Assembly: GCA_947624005.1 (NCBI GenBank)
Contig: CANQHV010000001.1
Coordinates: forward strand, 124,001-188,000
Source: an uncultured Clostridia bacterium
Lineage (GTDB): Bacteria > Bacillota > Clostridia > Christensenellales > Borkfalkiaceae
Reading direction: 5' to 3'
DNA length: 64,000 bases
Numbering within the stretch: the stretch's first letter is position 1; every line of letters begins with the position of its first letter. Shown here piece by piece: positions 29,815-39,901 of this stretch. The notes beneath the pieces were generated by a model that did not search any database, was not told the origin of the DNA, and saw nothing but the letters and a program-made list of their open reading frames with translations. A program made the translations under genes and the position numbers.

Positions 29815-30612
29815 ATGAAAAGAATTGCCTATCTCGGACCCGAAGGCACGTACAGCTATTTCGCGGCGAAAAAAATGGGAAGGGGCGCGCAACTCGTGCC
29901 CGTCGAAAATTTCCCTTTAATATTTAAGGCGCTTATTTCGGGCGAGGTCGATTTTGCCGTTCTGCCCATTGAAAACACCTTAAACGGCGGCGTTTTGCAA
30001 AATCTCGACCTGTTACAGTCCACGCAGGACGTATTCGCTTTCAAAAGCGTTACAATACGCGTCGACCACCGCCTTGCGATGCTTCCCGAAGCGGACCCGA
30101 AAAAAATCACCGCAATTTATTCCCACCCGCAGGCGCTTGCGCAGTGTTCGAAATTTCTCAATTCGCACTTCCCGCACGCCCGCCTTTTGCCCACTACTTC
30201 GACGGGCGCAAGCGTGAAAATGATAACTTCGCCCGAATGCGCGGGCATTGTAAGCGCGCACGCCTCCGTGGACGGGCTTAAATTTTACGGCGGCAACATT
30301 GCCGACGAAAAACACAATTACACCCGTTTTCTGCTTGTCAGAAAGGGCGGGGCGAAAAACGCCGCAAGCAGCAGAATTTATTTCTGTGCGACGCTTGCGC
30401 ATAAACCCGGGTCGCTGTACGATTTTCTGCATATAATCTACTGCCGCGGGCTTAATATGACCAAAATAGAATCGCGCCCCGTCAAAGATAAACCGGGCGA
30501 ATACAGATTTTTTATCGAAATCGAGGCAAATTACAAAGACGACGAGGTAAAAACCTCGCTTGCGGCTTTAAAGAGCGCCGCAAATTCTTTCAAACTGCTC
30601 GGCTGCTACTGA
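29815..30612 (+). CDS. pheA: Prephenate dehydratase
   Basis: YLGPEGTYSYFAA, PIENTLNGGV, TRFLLV plus C-terminal ACT domain (HKPGSLYDFL, IESRPVKDKPGEYRFFIE). Confidence 0.94.
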   Translation: MKRIAYLGPEGTYSYFAAKKMGRGAQLVPVENFPLIFKALISGEVDFAVLPIENTLNGGVLQNLDLLQSTQDVFAFKSVTIRVDHRLAMLPEADPKKITAIYSHPQALAQCSKFLNSHFPHARLLPTTSTGASVKMITSPECAGIVSAHASVDGLKFYGGNIADEKHNYTRFLLVRKGGAKNAASSRIYFCATLAHKPGSLYDFLHIIYCRGLNMTKIESRPVKDKPGEYRFFIEIEANYKDDEVKTSLAALKSAANSFKLLGCY

Positions 30613-31556
30613 ACGGGCAACAATAACAGAAAACACACCGCCGCCTGAATTAATTTGACGGCGGTGAATTTTAAAGGCGACACGCCGCATTCGGTAAGAT
30701 AGCATAACTGCTGAAAGAGTATCGACGCGCCGCCGAAAGTTATAACCGCGCCCGCAAGCGGCACCGAAAGTCCGCCGCCCGCCGCCGCGATGGCGCGGCA
30801 ACCCGCCGTCGATTCGAACAGCCCCGTGCACAGCCCGAAGGCAAGCCCGTCGGAAAGAAACAGCGAAAAAAAGTTTTCAAGCGGCGAAAGTAAGCCGAAG
30901 TCGTAAAAAACGCTTGCCGCAGTCGCGAAAAAGGCTATAAAGCCGCCCGCCACGGCGACCGAAATTATCGCGGAATAAAAACTTTCGTAAAGGGCGTTTC
31001 CCGAATAAATTGTCGGAGTATATTGCGACTTTCGGTTATTTTTCGAAAAAATGGCGATAATCAGACCGACGGCAAGCACCGCGCACGCGTGCGAGAGGTA
31101 AATAAGAATCCCAAGGGCTTTTTTTGCGAACATCTTGTACCCGACCGCGCCTATTATAAACAGCGGACCCGACGTCGAACACAGATACGAAAGTTTGGCA
31201 CAATCCTGCCTTTGCACCGCGCCGCGTTTTGAAAATTCCGAAACGAGCCTTGCGCCCGCGGGGTAGCCCGAGCATATGCTCATCATAAAGCACACCGCGG
31301 CGGCGGGCGGGAGTCCGAAAAGTCCCGAGGCGCGTCTTAACGGAAGCGAAGCTTTTTCGGCCATCCCCGTCTTTATGAACAGAAGAGTAATCACCATAAA
31401 CGGAAAAAGCGAGGGAAGCACGCACTCCGCCCACAGCGAAAACCCGCCGAAAGTCGTTTTAATGTATCTTTCGGGGTAGGCGATAATCGCCGCCGCCAAA
31501 AATAAAAGACAAGCCGACAAGACGGCGTATTTTACATATTTTTTATACTTTTTCAT
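30606..31556 (-). CDS. YlbJ-like membrane protein (nucleoside recognition/gate domain)
   Basis: CVLPSLFPFMVITLLF, MSICSGYPAGARLVSE, STSGPLFIIGAVG. Confidence 0.8.
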   Translation of the reverse strand: MKKYKKYVKYAVLSACLLFLAAAIIAYPERYIKTTFGGFSLWAECVLPSLFPFMVITLLFIKTGMAEKASLPLRRASGLFGLPPAAAVCFMMSICSGYPAGARLVSEFSKRGAVQRQDCAKLSYLCSTSGPLFIIGAVGYKMFAKKALGILIYLSHACAVLAVGLIIAIFSKNNRKSQYTPTIYSGNALYESFYSAIISVAVAGGFIAFFATAASVFYDFGLLSPLENFFSLFLSDGLAFGLCTGLFESTAGCRAIAAAGGGLSVPLAGAVITFGGASILFQQLCYLTECGVSPLKFTAVKLIQAAVCFLLLLPVQ

Positions 31557-31588
31557 TCAGTATACACTATTTTTGCAGGCGGTGATTT

Positions 31589-32380
31589 ATGAGTAAAACT
31601 TTGGGGCTTGCGTTGGGCGCGGGCGGCGCGCGCGGCGCGGCGCACGCGGGTTTTCTGCGCGCGCTCGACGAAGAGGGCGTTAAGCCCGATTATATCGCGG
31701 GTTCGTCGATGGGTGCGGTGGTAGGCGGGCTGTATGCGGGCGGCGTTTCGCCAGAAGAAATGGAAAAAATAATCCGCACGATAAAAAAGCGCGACATAAT
31801 AGATTTCAGCCCTGCGTTTGTTTCGAAAATGGCGTTGCTCCGCACAAAAAAAGTGCACGACCTTTTGCGCCGACTGCTCGGCGACAGAAAAATCGAGGAT
31901 TTCGCAATTCCGTTTGTCTGCGTCGCGACGGATATTTACGCGGGCGAAACCTTTGTGTTCGACAGCGGCGAAGCCGCGTTTGCCATTCAGGCGTCAAGCA
32001 CCATACCCGGCGTTTTCAGACCGGTAAAATACGGTAACAGACTGCTTGTGGACGGCGGTTGCCTCTGCCGCGTGCCCGTAAAAGCCGTAAAGGATATGGG
32101 CGCGGACGTCGTGGTGGCGGTGGACGTGCTTAAAAACTGCGCCAAGCCCGTCGCCGAAGTTAAGAATATACTTTCGGTTATGCTTAGGGTGTACGACGTT
32201 ATTGACAATAACCAAACGGGGCTTACGCGAAAACTCGAAGGCGGTATGTGCGACCTTTTGCTCGAACCCGAGCTTGAAGGCATAAGCCAATACGACGTAA
32301 AAGCCGCGGAAAATACGCTTGAAGAGGGCTACGCTCTGGGTAAAGCCAACGCGCAAAAGATAAAGGAGCTTTTGAAATAA
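31589..32380 (+). CDS. Patatin-like phospholipase family protein
   Basis: GLALGAGGARGAAHAGFLRAL, GSSMGAVVGGLYAGG (GxSxG), DGGCLCRVPV. Confidence 0.94.
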   Translation: MSKTLGLALGAGGARGAAHAGFLRALDEEGVKPDYIAGSSMGAVVGGLYAGGVSPEEMEKIIRTIKKRDIIDFSPAFVSKMALLRTKKVHDLLRRLLGDRKIEDFAIPFVCVATDIYAGETFVFDSGEAAFAIQASSTIPGVFRPVKYGNRLLVDGGCLCRVPVKAVKDMGADVVVAVDVLKNCAKPVAEVKNILSVMLRVYDVIDNNQTGLTRKLEGGMCDLLLEPELEGISQYDVKAAENTLEEGYALGKANAQKIKELLK

Positions 32381-32537
32381 TTTACGGCAACTGGTAAGGC
32401 TTTTGCCGTCAAAGGCATTTATAAGCCGCCTTATCGCGGTTTTGTGCGGACGGAACAAAATCCGAACGGATTCGGAACGTTAAAGGGGCGTTTTAGCGGG
32501 TATAAATAAAATCAAAGCCCCAACGCGCGCAAATCAA

Positions 32538-32566
32538 TTGACATTTCCGCGCGGGATTATTATAAT
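32538..32566 (+). promoter_or_regulatory. Promoter for T-box aspS-gatCAB operon
   Basis: TTGACA-17-TATAAT. Confidence 0.75.
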
Positions 32567-32572
32567 TTGAGT

Positions 32573-32822
32573 ATAAATGCGACGACCGGGAAGAGTACCG
32601 CGCGTTATCGCCCACAGGGAGCGGGGAACAGTGAAACCCCCGCGGAATGAACGGGCGCGAAAAACCCCCGCGAGCAGCAACCCGAAAGGCGACGAGTAGG
32701 GCGCGCCGCAGACCTTGCGTAAAAGGAAAGAAGCGGTCCGTATTTTTTGCGGACAATTCAGGTGGCACCACGGTTATAACCGTCCTGAAATTTCCCAAAC
32801 GGGAATTTCGGGACGGTTTTTT
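32573..32822 (+). promoter_or_regulatory. T-box leader (tRNA-responsive) of aspS-gatCAB
   Basis: GACGA k-turn, AGTA specifier-loop 5' side, conserved CAGGTGGCACCACGG T-box, terminator aaccgtcctgaaatttccc/gggaatttcgggacggtttttt. Confidence 0.92.
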
Positions 32823-32878
32823 TAATTATCGCGGCGAAAACCGCGGCAAAAATCAGCGAATAAGAAAGGGAGCAGTAT

Positions 32879-34621
32879 ATGGAAAATATTTACCGCACGC
32901 ACACGGCGAACGAAATAGGCGAGGATACGGTTGGGAAATCGGTTGTACTTTCGGGTTGGATTGAAAACATACGCGACCACGGCGGCGTATCGTTTATCGA
33001 CCTCCGCGACTTTTACGGGGTAGTTCAGGTGGTAATGCGCGACACAAGCCTTTTGGACGGTCTTAATAAAGAGGACTGCGTCTGCGTTTCGGGCGTTATA
33101 GAACACCGCGACGAAGAAACGTATAACCCCAAAATCCAATCGGGAACGGTCGAACTCAATTGCAAGTCGGTTAAAATTCTCGGAAAGGTGCGCGAACAAC
33201 TTCCTTTCGAGATAATAACTTCCAAGGAAACGCGCGAGGACGTAAGGCTTAAATACAGATTTTTGGACCTCCGCAACAGAAAGGTCAAAGACAACGTGGT
33301 TTTCCGCGCCGAAGTAATACGCTTTTTGCGCGGGCAGATGGAAAGCGAGGGCTTCCTCGAAGTGCAAACGCCCATACTTTGCGCGTCTTCGCCCGAGGGC
33401 GCACGCGACTACATCGTCCCCAGCCGCAGATATAAGGGCAAGTTCTATGCCCTTCCGCAGGCTCCCCAGCAGTATAAACAGCTTCTGATGGTTTCGGGAA
33501 TAGACAAATACTATCAGATTGCCCCGTGTTTCCGCGACGAAGACGCCCGCGCCGACCGTTCGCCCGGCGAGTTTTATCAGCTCGATTTCGAAATGGCGTT
33601 CGCCACTCAAGAGGACGTTTTCCGCGTGGGCGAAAGGGTGCTTTACAACACTTTCAAAAAATTCGCGCCCGAGGGCGCGCAGGTTACGGCAACTCCTTTT
33701 CCCGTAATTTCTTATAAGCAGGCGATGCTCGAATTCGGTTCCGACAAGCCCGATTTAAGGAACCCTCTCAGAATTATCGACCTTTCGGAATTTTTCTCGC
33801 GTTGCACTTTCAAACCTTTTCATAACCGCACCGTGCGCGCCGTTAAAGTCCACGCCGAAATGTCAAAGGGCTTCCACGAAAAACTGTTACAGTTCGCCCT
33901 CTCGATAGGTATGGGCGGGCTTGGGTACCTCGAAGTGCAGGACGATATGACTTTCAAGGGTCCCATAGACAAATTCATACCCGCCGAAATGAAAGGCGAG
34001 ATGATAAAGCTTGCAAACCTCGGCGCAGGCGACACGATATTCTTTATCGCCGACTCGGCGGAAAACGCGCCCAAGCTTGCGGGTCAGATAAGAAACGAAC
34101 TCGGTTTGCGCCTCAATCTTACCGAAAATAACGCGTACAGGTTCTGTTTCGTCAACGATTTCCCTATGTACGAGGCGGACGACAACGGCAACCCCGCGTT
34201 TACGCACAATCCTTTTTCGATGCCGCAGGGCGGTTTGGAAGCGTTGAACACAAAAAATCCCTACGATATACTCGCATATCAATACGATATAGTCTGCAAC
34301 GGCGTCGAACTTTCGAGCGGCGCGGTCAGAAATCACGACCTCGATATAATGAAGCGGGCTTTTGAAATCGCGGGCTACGACGAACAGACCTTGCAGGCTA
34401 AATTCGGCGCGCTGTATACGGCGTTCAAGTTCGGCGCGCCCCCGCACGCGGGAATGGCGCCCGGCATAGACAGAATGATAATGCTTTTGAAAAACGAAGA
34501 AAACATAAGGGAAGTTATAGCCTTTCCGATGAGCGCGTCCGCGCAGGATTTATTGTGCGGCGCGCCGAGCGAAGTTACCGAAACCCAACTTCGCGAAGTC
34601 CATATAAAAGTGAGGCAGTAA
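32879..34621 (+). CDS. aspS: Aspartyl-tRNA synthetase, bacterial type (non-discriminating signature)
   Basis: GWIENIRDHGGVSFIDLRDFYGVVQVV, FRDEDARADRSPGEFYQLD, GMAPGIDRMIMLL. Confidence 0.97.
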   Translation: MENIYRTHTANEIGEDTVGKSVVLSGWIENIRDHGGVSFIDLRDFYGVVQVVMRDTSLLDGLNKEDCVCVSGVIEHRDEETYNPKIQSGTVELNCKSVKILGKVREQLPFEIITSKETREDVRLKYRFLDLRNRKVKDNVVFRAEVIRFLRGQMESEGFLEVQTPILCASSPEGARDYIVPSRRYKGKFYALPQAPQQYKQLLMVSGIDKYYQIAPCFRDEDARADRSPGEFYQLDFEMAFATQEDVFRVGERVLYNTFKKFAPEGAQVTATPFPVISYKQAMLEFGSDKPDLRNPLRIIDLSEFFSRCTFKPFHNRTVRAVKVHAEMSKGFHEKLLQFALSIGMGGLGYLEVQDDMTFKGPIDKFIPAEMKGEMIKLANLGAGDTIFFIADSAENAPKLAGQIRNELGLRLNLTENNAYRFCFVNDFPMYEADDNGNPAFTHNPFSMPQGGLEALNTKNPYDILAYQYDIVCNGVELSSGAVRNHDLDIMKRAFEIAGYDEQTLQAKFGALYTAFKFGAPPHAGMAPGIDRMIMLLKNEENIREVIAFPMSASAQDLLCGAPSEVTETQLREVHIKVRQ

Positions 34622-34624
34622 AAA

Positions 34625-34918
34625 ATGGCGATAACCGAAAAAGAAATCAAAACGCTTGCGCGGCTTGCGCGCCTCGATTTCGACGACGAGCGGTGCAGAG
34701 AGTTTTCGGGCGAGTTCGGCGAGATAATAGCCTTTGCCGACAGAATAAACGCGCAGGTCGGGGGCGCGACTTCGGACATACGCGAAGTCGGCGGCAGAGA
34801 AATAGCCTACGGCGATTTACGCGACGACGAGGTAAAAGAAAGCCTGCTCAACGAAAAAGTTCTTTCCAACGTTCAAAGCGAGGGCGGCTTTTTCCCTGTA
34901 AGGAGAGTGGTGAAATGA
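34625..34918 (+). CDS. gatC: Glutamyl/aspartyl-tRNA amidotransferase subunit C
   Basis: ITEKEIKTLARLARLDF, LREDEV-like C-terminus; upstream of gatA. Confidence 0.93.
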   Translation: MAITEKEIKTLARLARLDFDDERCREFSGEFGEIIAFADRINAQVGGATSDIREVGGREIAYGDLRDDEVKESLLNEKVLSNVQSEGGFFPVRRVVK

Positions 34919-36366
34919 AAAGCGTAATATCGTCGCTTTCACGTCTTTTGTCCTCGCGCGAAATAAGCAGCGCCGAACTTACGGACAAATATATATCGGC
35001 AATCGAAAGCCGCAACCCCGAACTCAACGCCTACGTTCACACCACGTTCGAAGAGGCGAAAAAAAACTCCGCGGCGGCGGATAAAATGCTTAAAGAGGGC
35101 GGCGCTTCGCCCCTCTGCGGCATACCTATGACCTTAAAGGACAACATAGCCACCGACGGACTTCCGACTACGTGCTGTTCGAAAATTTTACAGGGCTTCA
35201 AGCCCTATTACGACGCTACCGTATGGCGGAAATTAAAGGCTTGCGGCGCGGTATTGCTCGGCAAAACCAATATGGACGAATTCGCTATGGGCTCGACAAG
35301 CGAAACTTCCGTCTACGGCGCGCCCTCCAACCCCAGAAATCTTCAAAGAGTTACGGGCGGTTCCTCGGGCGGCGGCGCGGCGGCGGTCTGCGCCAATCTC
35401 GCGGCGTACGCCCTCGGCTCGGATACGGGCGGCTCGATACGCCAGCCCGCGGCGTTTTGCGGAGTGGTGGGTTTCAAACCCACGTACGGCGCGGTTTCGC
35501 GCTACGGGCTTATCGCTTACGGCTCTTCGCTCGACCAGATAGGTCCTATAACCAATTCCGTAACGGACGCGGCCGTCGTTTACGACGCGATAAGGGGCGA
35601 GGACGAAAAAGATATGACAAGCTGCCCCACCGAAAAGGGCAAAACAATATTGACCCCCGACGTAAAGGGGCTTAAAATAGGGCTTGCCGACGAATTTTTC
35701 GACGGTCTTGACACCGAAATAAAGTCCGCAGTCGAAAACGCCGTAAAAAAATACGAAAAGGCGGGCGCGCAGGTCATGCGCATAAGCATACCCGCGCTTA
35801 AACTTGCGTTGCCCGTGTATTATATAATAGCGTGCGCCGAAGCTTCGTCCAACCTCGGAAGATACGACGGCATACGCTACGGTTACCGCGCGCAAAGCTA
35901 TTCGTCGGTGGACGATATGGTGGTAAAAACCCGCACGCAGGGGTTCGGAAAAGAGGTGCAAAAGCGCATAATGCTCGGCACATACGTGCTTTCGAGCGGT
36001 TATTTCGACGCGTACTACAAAAAGGCGTGCATAATACGCGAGAGCTTGCGCGCCCAGCTTAAATCGGCGTTCGGAACGTGCGACGTTTTAATCGCGCCCA
36101 CCGCGCCCAATACGGCGTTCGTAAAGGGATATACGGGCGGCAACGCCATCGAAATGTATCTTTCCGACGTCTGCACCGTGCCCGTAAACATAGGCGGGCT
36201 TCCCGCAATTTCGTTGCCCTGCGGAAAAGACAAAAACGGGCTTCCGATAGGTATGCAGATAATAGGCGACGTGTTCGAAGACGGAAAAGTGCTTTCGGCG
36301 GCATATTTTGCGGAAGAAGAAAAACTCTGCGAACTCGAAGAGGTGCAAGGGGGTGTAAGCTTATGA
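34915..36366 (+). CDS. gatA: Glutamyl/aspartyl-tRNA amidotransferase subunit A
   Basis: PMTLKDNIATDG, GGSSGGGAAAV, LGSDTGGSIRQPAAFCG amidase signature. Confidence 0.97.
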   Translation: MKSVISSLSRLLSSREISSAELTDKYISAIESRNPELNAYVHTTFEEAKKNSAAADKMLKEGGASPLCGIPMTLKDNIATDGLPTTCCSKILQGFKPYYDATVWRKLKACGAVLLGKTNMDEFAMGSTSETSVYGAPSNPRNLQRVTGGSSGGGAAAVCANLAAYALGSDTGGSIRQPAAFCGVVGFKPTYGAVSRYGLIAYGSSLDQIGPITNSVTDAAVVYDAIRGEDEKDMTSCPTEKGKTILTPDVKGLKIGLADEFFDGLDTEIKSAVENAVKKYEKAGAQVMRISIPALKLALPVYYIIACAEASSNLGRYDGIRYGYRAQSYSSVDDMVVKTRTQGFGKEVQKRIMLGTYVLSSGYFDAYYKKACIIRESLRAQLKSAFGTCDVLIAPTAPNTAFVKGYTGGNAIEMYLSDVCTVPVNIGGLPAISLPCGKDKNGLPIGMQIIGDVFEDGKVLSAAYFAEEEKLCELEEVQGGVSL

Positions 36367-37772
36367 AATACGAACTTGTTTCGGGCTTCGAAACGCACGT
36401 CGAACTCGCCACCGCCACAAAAATTTTCTGCGGCTGTACGACGGCTTTCGGCGGCGAGCCGAACACTCATTGCTGTCCCGTCTGCACTGGTCAGCCGGGG
36501 GCTTTGCCCGTTCTCAACAAAAAGGCGGTAGAGTTTGCAATTCGCGCGGGGCTTGCGACCCATTGCGAGATAAACACCGTAACTCACCTCGACAGAAAAA
36601 ATTACTGCTACCCCGACCTTCCAAAGGCGTATCAGATATCTCAGTTCGACAAGCCGCTGTGCGAACACGGCTACGTCGAGCTTGAAAGCGGCAAAAAAAT
36701 ACGCATATTGCGAATCCATATCGAAGAGGACGCGGGCAAGCTTGTACACGAGCGCGGGTTTACGCTTATAGACTATAACCGCGGCGGCGTTCCGCTTATC
36801 GAAATAGTTTCCGAACCCGACATTTCTTCGCCCGAAGAGGCGCGCGAATACGTCGAAAAATTGCAGCTTATAATGCGGTATATCGGCGTTTCCGATTGCA
36901 AAATGCAGGAAGGGAGTATGCGTTGCGACGTCAACATTTCTCTCCGTCCCGAGGGGTCTGAAAAACTCGGCACGCGCACCGAAATAAAAAATATGAACTC
37001 AATCGCGCATATCGAAAAGGCTATGCGCTACGAATACGGCAGACAAGCCGAAATACTTTCGGGCGGCGGAAAAGTCGAGCAGGCGACGATGCGCTTCGAC
37101 GAAACGACGGGCGAAACAAGCGTAATGCGCACCAAAGAGGACGCGCAGGACTACCGCTATTTCCCCGAACCCGACATACTGACGGTCAATATACCTCAAA
37201 GCGAAGTGGACAGAATAAAAAACTCGCTTCCCGAGCTTCCCCTCGAAAAACTGCGCAGATATATCGACGTTTTGCACCTCAACGCACAAAACGCGCGCCT
37301 TATTTATAAGTATAAAGCGGCGTGCGATTGGTTCGAAGAGGCGGTTGCCGCGGGCGCTTCGCCAAAAAACACTTTGAACCTTATAGTCGGCACGGTTTTC
37401 TCGCGCCTCGACACCGAAGAGGACAAAGAAAAGTTCGACGTCGGTATTTCGGGCGCGCAGGCGGCGGAACTTATAAAACTTCTCGACGGCGGCAAAATAA
37501 ACGCCACGCTCGCGCAGATGACGCTTGCGAAAATGCTCGAAACGGGCGACGGCGTTGAAAAATTCATATCTGCGGAGGACATGCGCGGTATGGACGACGG
37601 CGAACTTACAAGACTTTGCAAAGAGGCTATCGCGGCTAATCCTCAGGCTGTCGCCGACTACAAGGCGGGCAAGGAAAAGGCGATTTTCGCGCTCTACGGG
37701 TATTTAAAGCGCGCCACGCAGGGTAAAGCGGACGTGCAGAAAGCCACCGAGATAATTAAATCGTTAATCTGA
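36363..37772 (+). CDS. gatB: Aspartyl/glutamyl-tRNA amidotransferase subunit B
   Basis: GFETHVEL, HCCPVCTGQPGALPVLN, RKNYCYPDLPKAYQISQ, EDAGKLVHE. Confidence 0.97.
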   Translation: MKYELVSGFETHVELATATKIFCGCTTAFGGEPNTHCCPVCTGQPGALPVLNKKAVEFAIRAGLATHCEINTVTHLDRKNYCYPDLPKAYQISQFDKPLCEHGYVELESGKKIRILRIHIEEDAGKLVHERGFTLIDYNRGGVPLIEIVSEPDISSPEEAREYVEKLQLIMRYIGVSDCKMQEGSMRCDVNISLRPEGSEKLGTRTEIKNMNSIAHIEKAMRYEYGRQAEILSGGGKVEQATMRFDETTGETSVMRTKEDAQDYRYFPEPDILTVNIPQSEVDRIKNSLPELPLEKLRRYIDVLHLNAQNARLIYKYKAACDWFEEAVAAGASPKNTLNLIVGTVFSRLDTEEDKEKFDVGISGAQAAELIKLLDGGKINATLAQMTLAKMLETGDGVEKFISAEDMRGMDDGELTRLCKEAIAANPQAVADYKAGKEKAIFALYGYLKRATQGKADVQKATEIIKSLI

Positions 37773-37789
37773 ACGCAATTTAAAATTTA

Positions 37790-37821
37790 CGCGGCGGCGC
37801 ACATAAAAGTGCGCCGCCGCG
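37790..37821. terminator. Bidirectional intrinsic terminator
   Basis: acgcggcggcgcac / gtgcgccgccgcgt then ttcaattt. Confidence 0.8.
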
Positions 37822-37843
37822 TTTCAATTTGCCGCATATATGT

Positions 37844-38548
37844 TCAGTTGAGCTTATATTCAACCGAGGCGACGGTAGCCGAAAACACCTTTTTCGCGCC
37901 CGCCGCAAGCAGTTTACGGGTCACCGCGTCAGCCGTCGCGCCCGTTGTCAGCACGTCGTCTACTATAAGCACGCTTTTGCCCTTTACAAGACTTCTGTCG
38001 GGAATTTTAAAACAGCTTGCAAGGTTTGTGCATCTTTCTTCGAAAGTAAGGCTTTTCTGTTCGGACGTTTCTTTAAGCTTTACAATCGCGCCCGTAAGCG
38101 CGGGCGTAGAAATCTTTTCCGAAAGACTTTCGGCAAGCAATTTGCTTTGGTTATAGCCCCTTTTGCGCTCGGCGCGTTTGGTCATGGGCACCGATACTAT
38201 GCAGTCGATTTTTTCGAAGCCGACAAGCTTGCTTTTGATAAGGTCCGAAAACCAATCCGCAAGGTGGGGGCTTCCGTTTTTGAATTTATGAACGAGCTTC
38301 GCCCCGCCGTCCTTGTAAAGCATACACGAAACGCCCTTTTTGAAGAGCGGCAGGCGCGCCTTGCACTCTACGCAAACGCACAAAAACGGCGTTTTTCTGC
38401 CGCAGACCGTGCAGGTCGCCCCGTCGTTCATTTCGACCGACTTTTTACAGTTTCCGCAAAGTTTCCCGCCGTCGAATAATTCGCGCGAACACAACTCGCA
38501 CGTAAAATTTCCGCCGAAAAACGCGTCGAGTAATTTCTTTGCTTTCAT
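37844..38548 (-). CDS. ComF family protein (phosphoribosyltransferase domain)
   Basis: N-terminal CxxC pairs, [33 protein letters not shown] motif. Confidence 0.92.
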   Translation of the reverse strand: MKAKKLLDAFFGGNFTCELCSRELFDGGKLCGNCKKSVEMNDGATCTVCGRKTPFLCVCVECKARLPLFKKGVSCMLYKDGGAKLVHKFKNGSPHLADWFSDLIKSKLVGFEKIDCIVSVPMTKRAERKRGYNQSKLLAESLSEKISTPALTGAIVKLKETSEQKSLTFEERCTNLASCFKIPDRSLVKGKSVLIVDDVLTTGATADAVTRKLLAAGAKKVFSATVASVEYKLN

Positions 38549-39678
38549 TTAAGGTGTTTTTTAAGGCTTTCCGCTCTGTCGCATTTTTCCCACGCGAGCC
38601 CGCTCTTTCCGAAGTGCCCGTAGGCGGAGGTCGCCGAAAATACGGGCGCGGTCAAACCGAGGGCTTTTATAATAGCCGCGGGGCGCAGGTCGAATTCGTT
38701 TACGACTATGTCCGCGATTTCGCCGTCGGGGATTTTCCCCGTGCCGAAAGTATCGACGAACACCGAAACGGGTTTCGCCACGCCTATCGCGTAGGCAATC
38801 TGAATTTCCGCCTCGTCGCACAGCCCCGCCGCAACAAGATTTTTGCAGATATATCTCGCCATATACGCCGCGGATCTGTCCACTTTGGTGGCGTCCTTGC
38901 CCGAAAACGCTCCGCCGCCGTGCGCGCATCTGCCGCCGTAGGTGTCTACTATTATCTTTCTGCCCGTCAGTCCGCTGTCGCCCTCGGGTCCGCCGATTAT
39001 AAATCTGCCCGTGGGGTTAATGAAGTACTTCGTTTTATCGTCGAGAAATTCGGCGGGTATTACCTTGTTTATGACTTCGCGCTTTATATCCTCTTTAAGC
39101 TTTTCCTGCGACGCGTTTTCCGCGTGTTGAGTCGAAATCACAACCGCCTCAACGCGCACCGCGCGCTTGCCGTCGTACTCGACCGTAACCTGCGTTTTTC
39201 CGTCGGGGCGGAGGTAGGGCAAAAGCCCGCTTTTTCTTACGTCCGCAAGTCTTTTTGCAAGCTTGTGCGAAAGCGACAGAGGGAGGGGCATAAGCTCTTC
39301 CGTTTCGCGGCAGGCGTAGCCGAACATCATACCCTGGTCGCCCGCGCCCGTTTCGTTTCCGCCGTCTACGCCCAACGCGATATCGGGGCTTTGGCGGTGA
39401 AGCGCGACGTCTATTCTGCACTTGTCGTAGGCGAAACTGCCCTCGGTGTAGCCTATATTTTCAATGACGTTTCTTGCAACCTTTTCAACGTCCACTTTCG
39501 CGGTCGTGGTGACCTCGCCCATAATCAGAAGCCTGTCGTAGGCGGCGCAGCATTCTATGGCGCATCTCGCGTTTTTGTCGGATTTGAGAATTTCGTCCAG
39601 AATCGCGTCCGAAATCTCGTCGCAAACCTTGTCGGGGTGACCTTCCGTCACGCTTTCGCTTGTAAAAAACTTTTTCAT
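38545..39678 (-). CDS. metK: S-adenosylmethionine synthetase
   Basis: [79 protein letters not shown]. Confidence 0.98.
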   Translation of the reverse strand: MKKFFTSESVTEGHPDKVCDEISDAILDEILKSDKNARCAIECCAAYDRLLIMGEVTTTAKVDVEKVARNVIENIGYTEGSFAYDKCRIDVALHRQSPDIALGVDGGNETGAGDQGMMFGYACRETEELMPLPLSLSHKLAKRLADVRKSGLLPYLRPDGKTQVTVEYDGKRAVRVEAVVISTQHAENASQEKLKEDIKREVINKVIPAEFLDDKTKYFINPTGRFIIGGPEGDSGLTGRKIIVDTYGGRCAHGGGAFSGKDATKVDRSAAYMARYICKNLVAAGLCDEAEIQIAYAIGVAKPVSVFVDTFGTGKIPDGEIADIVVNEFDLRPAAIIKALGLTAPVFSATSAYGHFGKSGLAWEKCDRAESLKKHLK

Positions 39679-39702
39679 CGCAGTTTCCGTAAAATAAAAA
39701 AT

Positions 39703-39825
39703 TAACCCCGCCTTAACCCGCGGGGCTTTATAACTTTATTTCCCCATCGGTACGGCGTTAGCACCTTGCGTAGCAGGTTGCTGTGTGGTCGTCGAGCCGT
39801 TCTCTCGCACACTCTTTATAGGTTT
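39703..39825 (-). promoter_or_regulatory. SAM-I (S-box) type riboswitch with terminator upstream of metK
   Basis: Minus strand AGAGTGTG...CACACAGCAACCTGCTACGCAAGGTGCTAACGCC core (GCAACC / AAGGTGCTAA), followed by agccccgcgggttaaggcggggttaattttttatttt. Confidence 0.85.
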
Positions 39826-39830
39826 TCTCA

Positions 39831-39859
39831 ATTATAACAAAGGCTGTCGTTTATGTCAA
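39831..39859 (-). promoter_or_regulatory. Promoter for SAM riboswitch-metK
   Basis: Minus strand TTGACA-17-TATAAT. Confidence 0.75.
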
Positions 39860-39866
39860 ACAAAAC

Positions 39867-39895
39867 TTGCAAAATGCGCGTAAATATTTTATAAT
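39867..39895 (+). promoter_or_regulatory. Promoter for radical SAM gene (possible leaderless mRNA)
   Basis: TTGCAA-17-TATAAT then atcgtt then ATG 39902. Confidence 0.65.
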
Positions 39896-39901
39896 ATCGT
39901 T

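Noticed and set aside
31557-31588. 32-bp divergent intergenic region between ylbJ-like and patatin genes as a regulatory hub
   Set aside because: Only loose promoter matches (AGTATACT-like) could be found; not enough support
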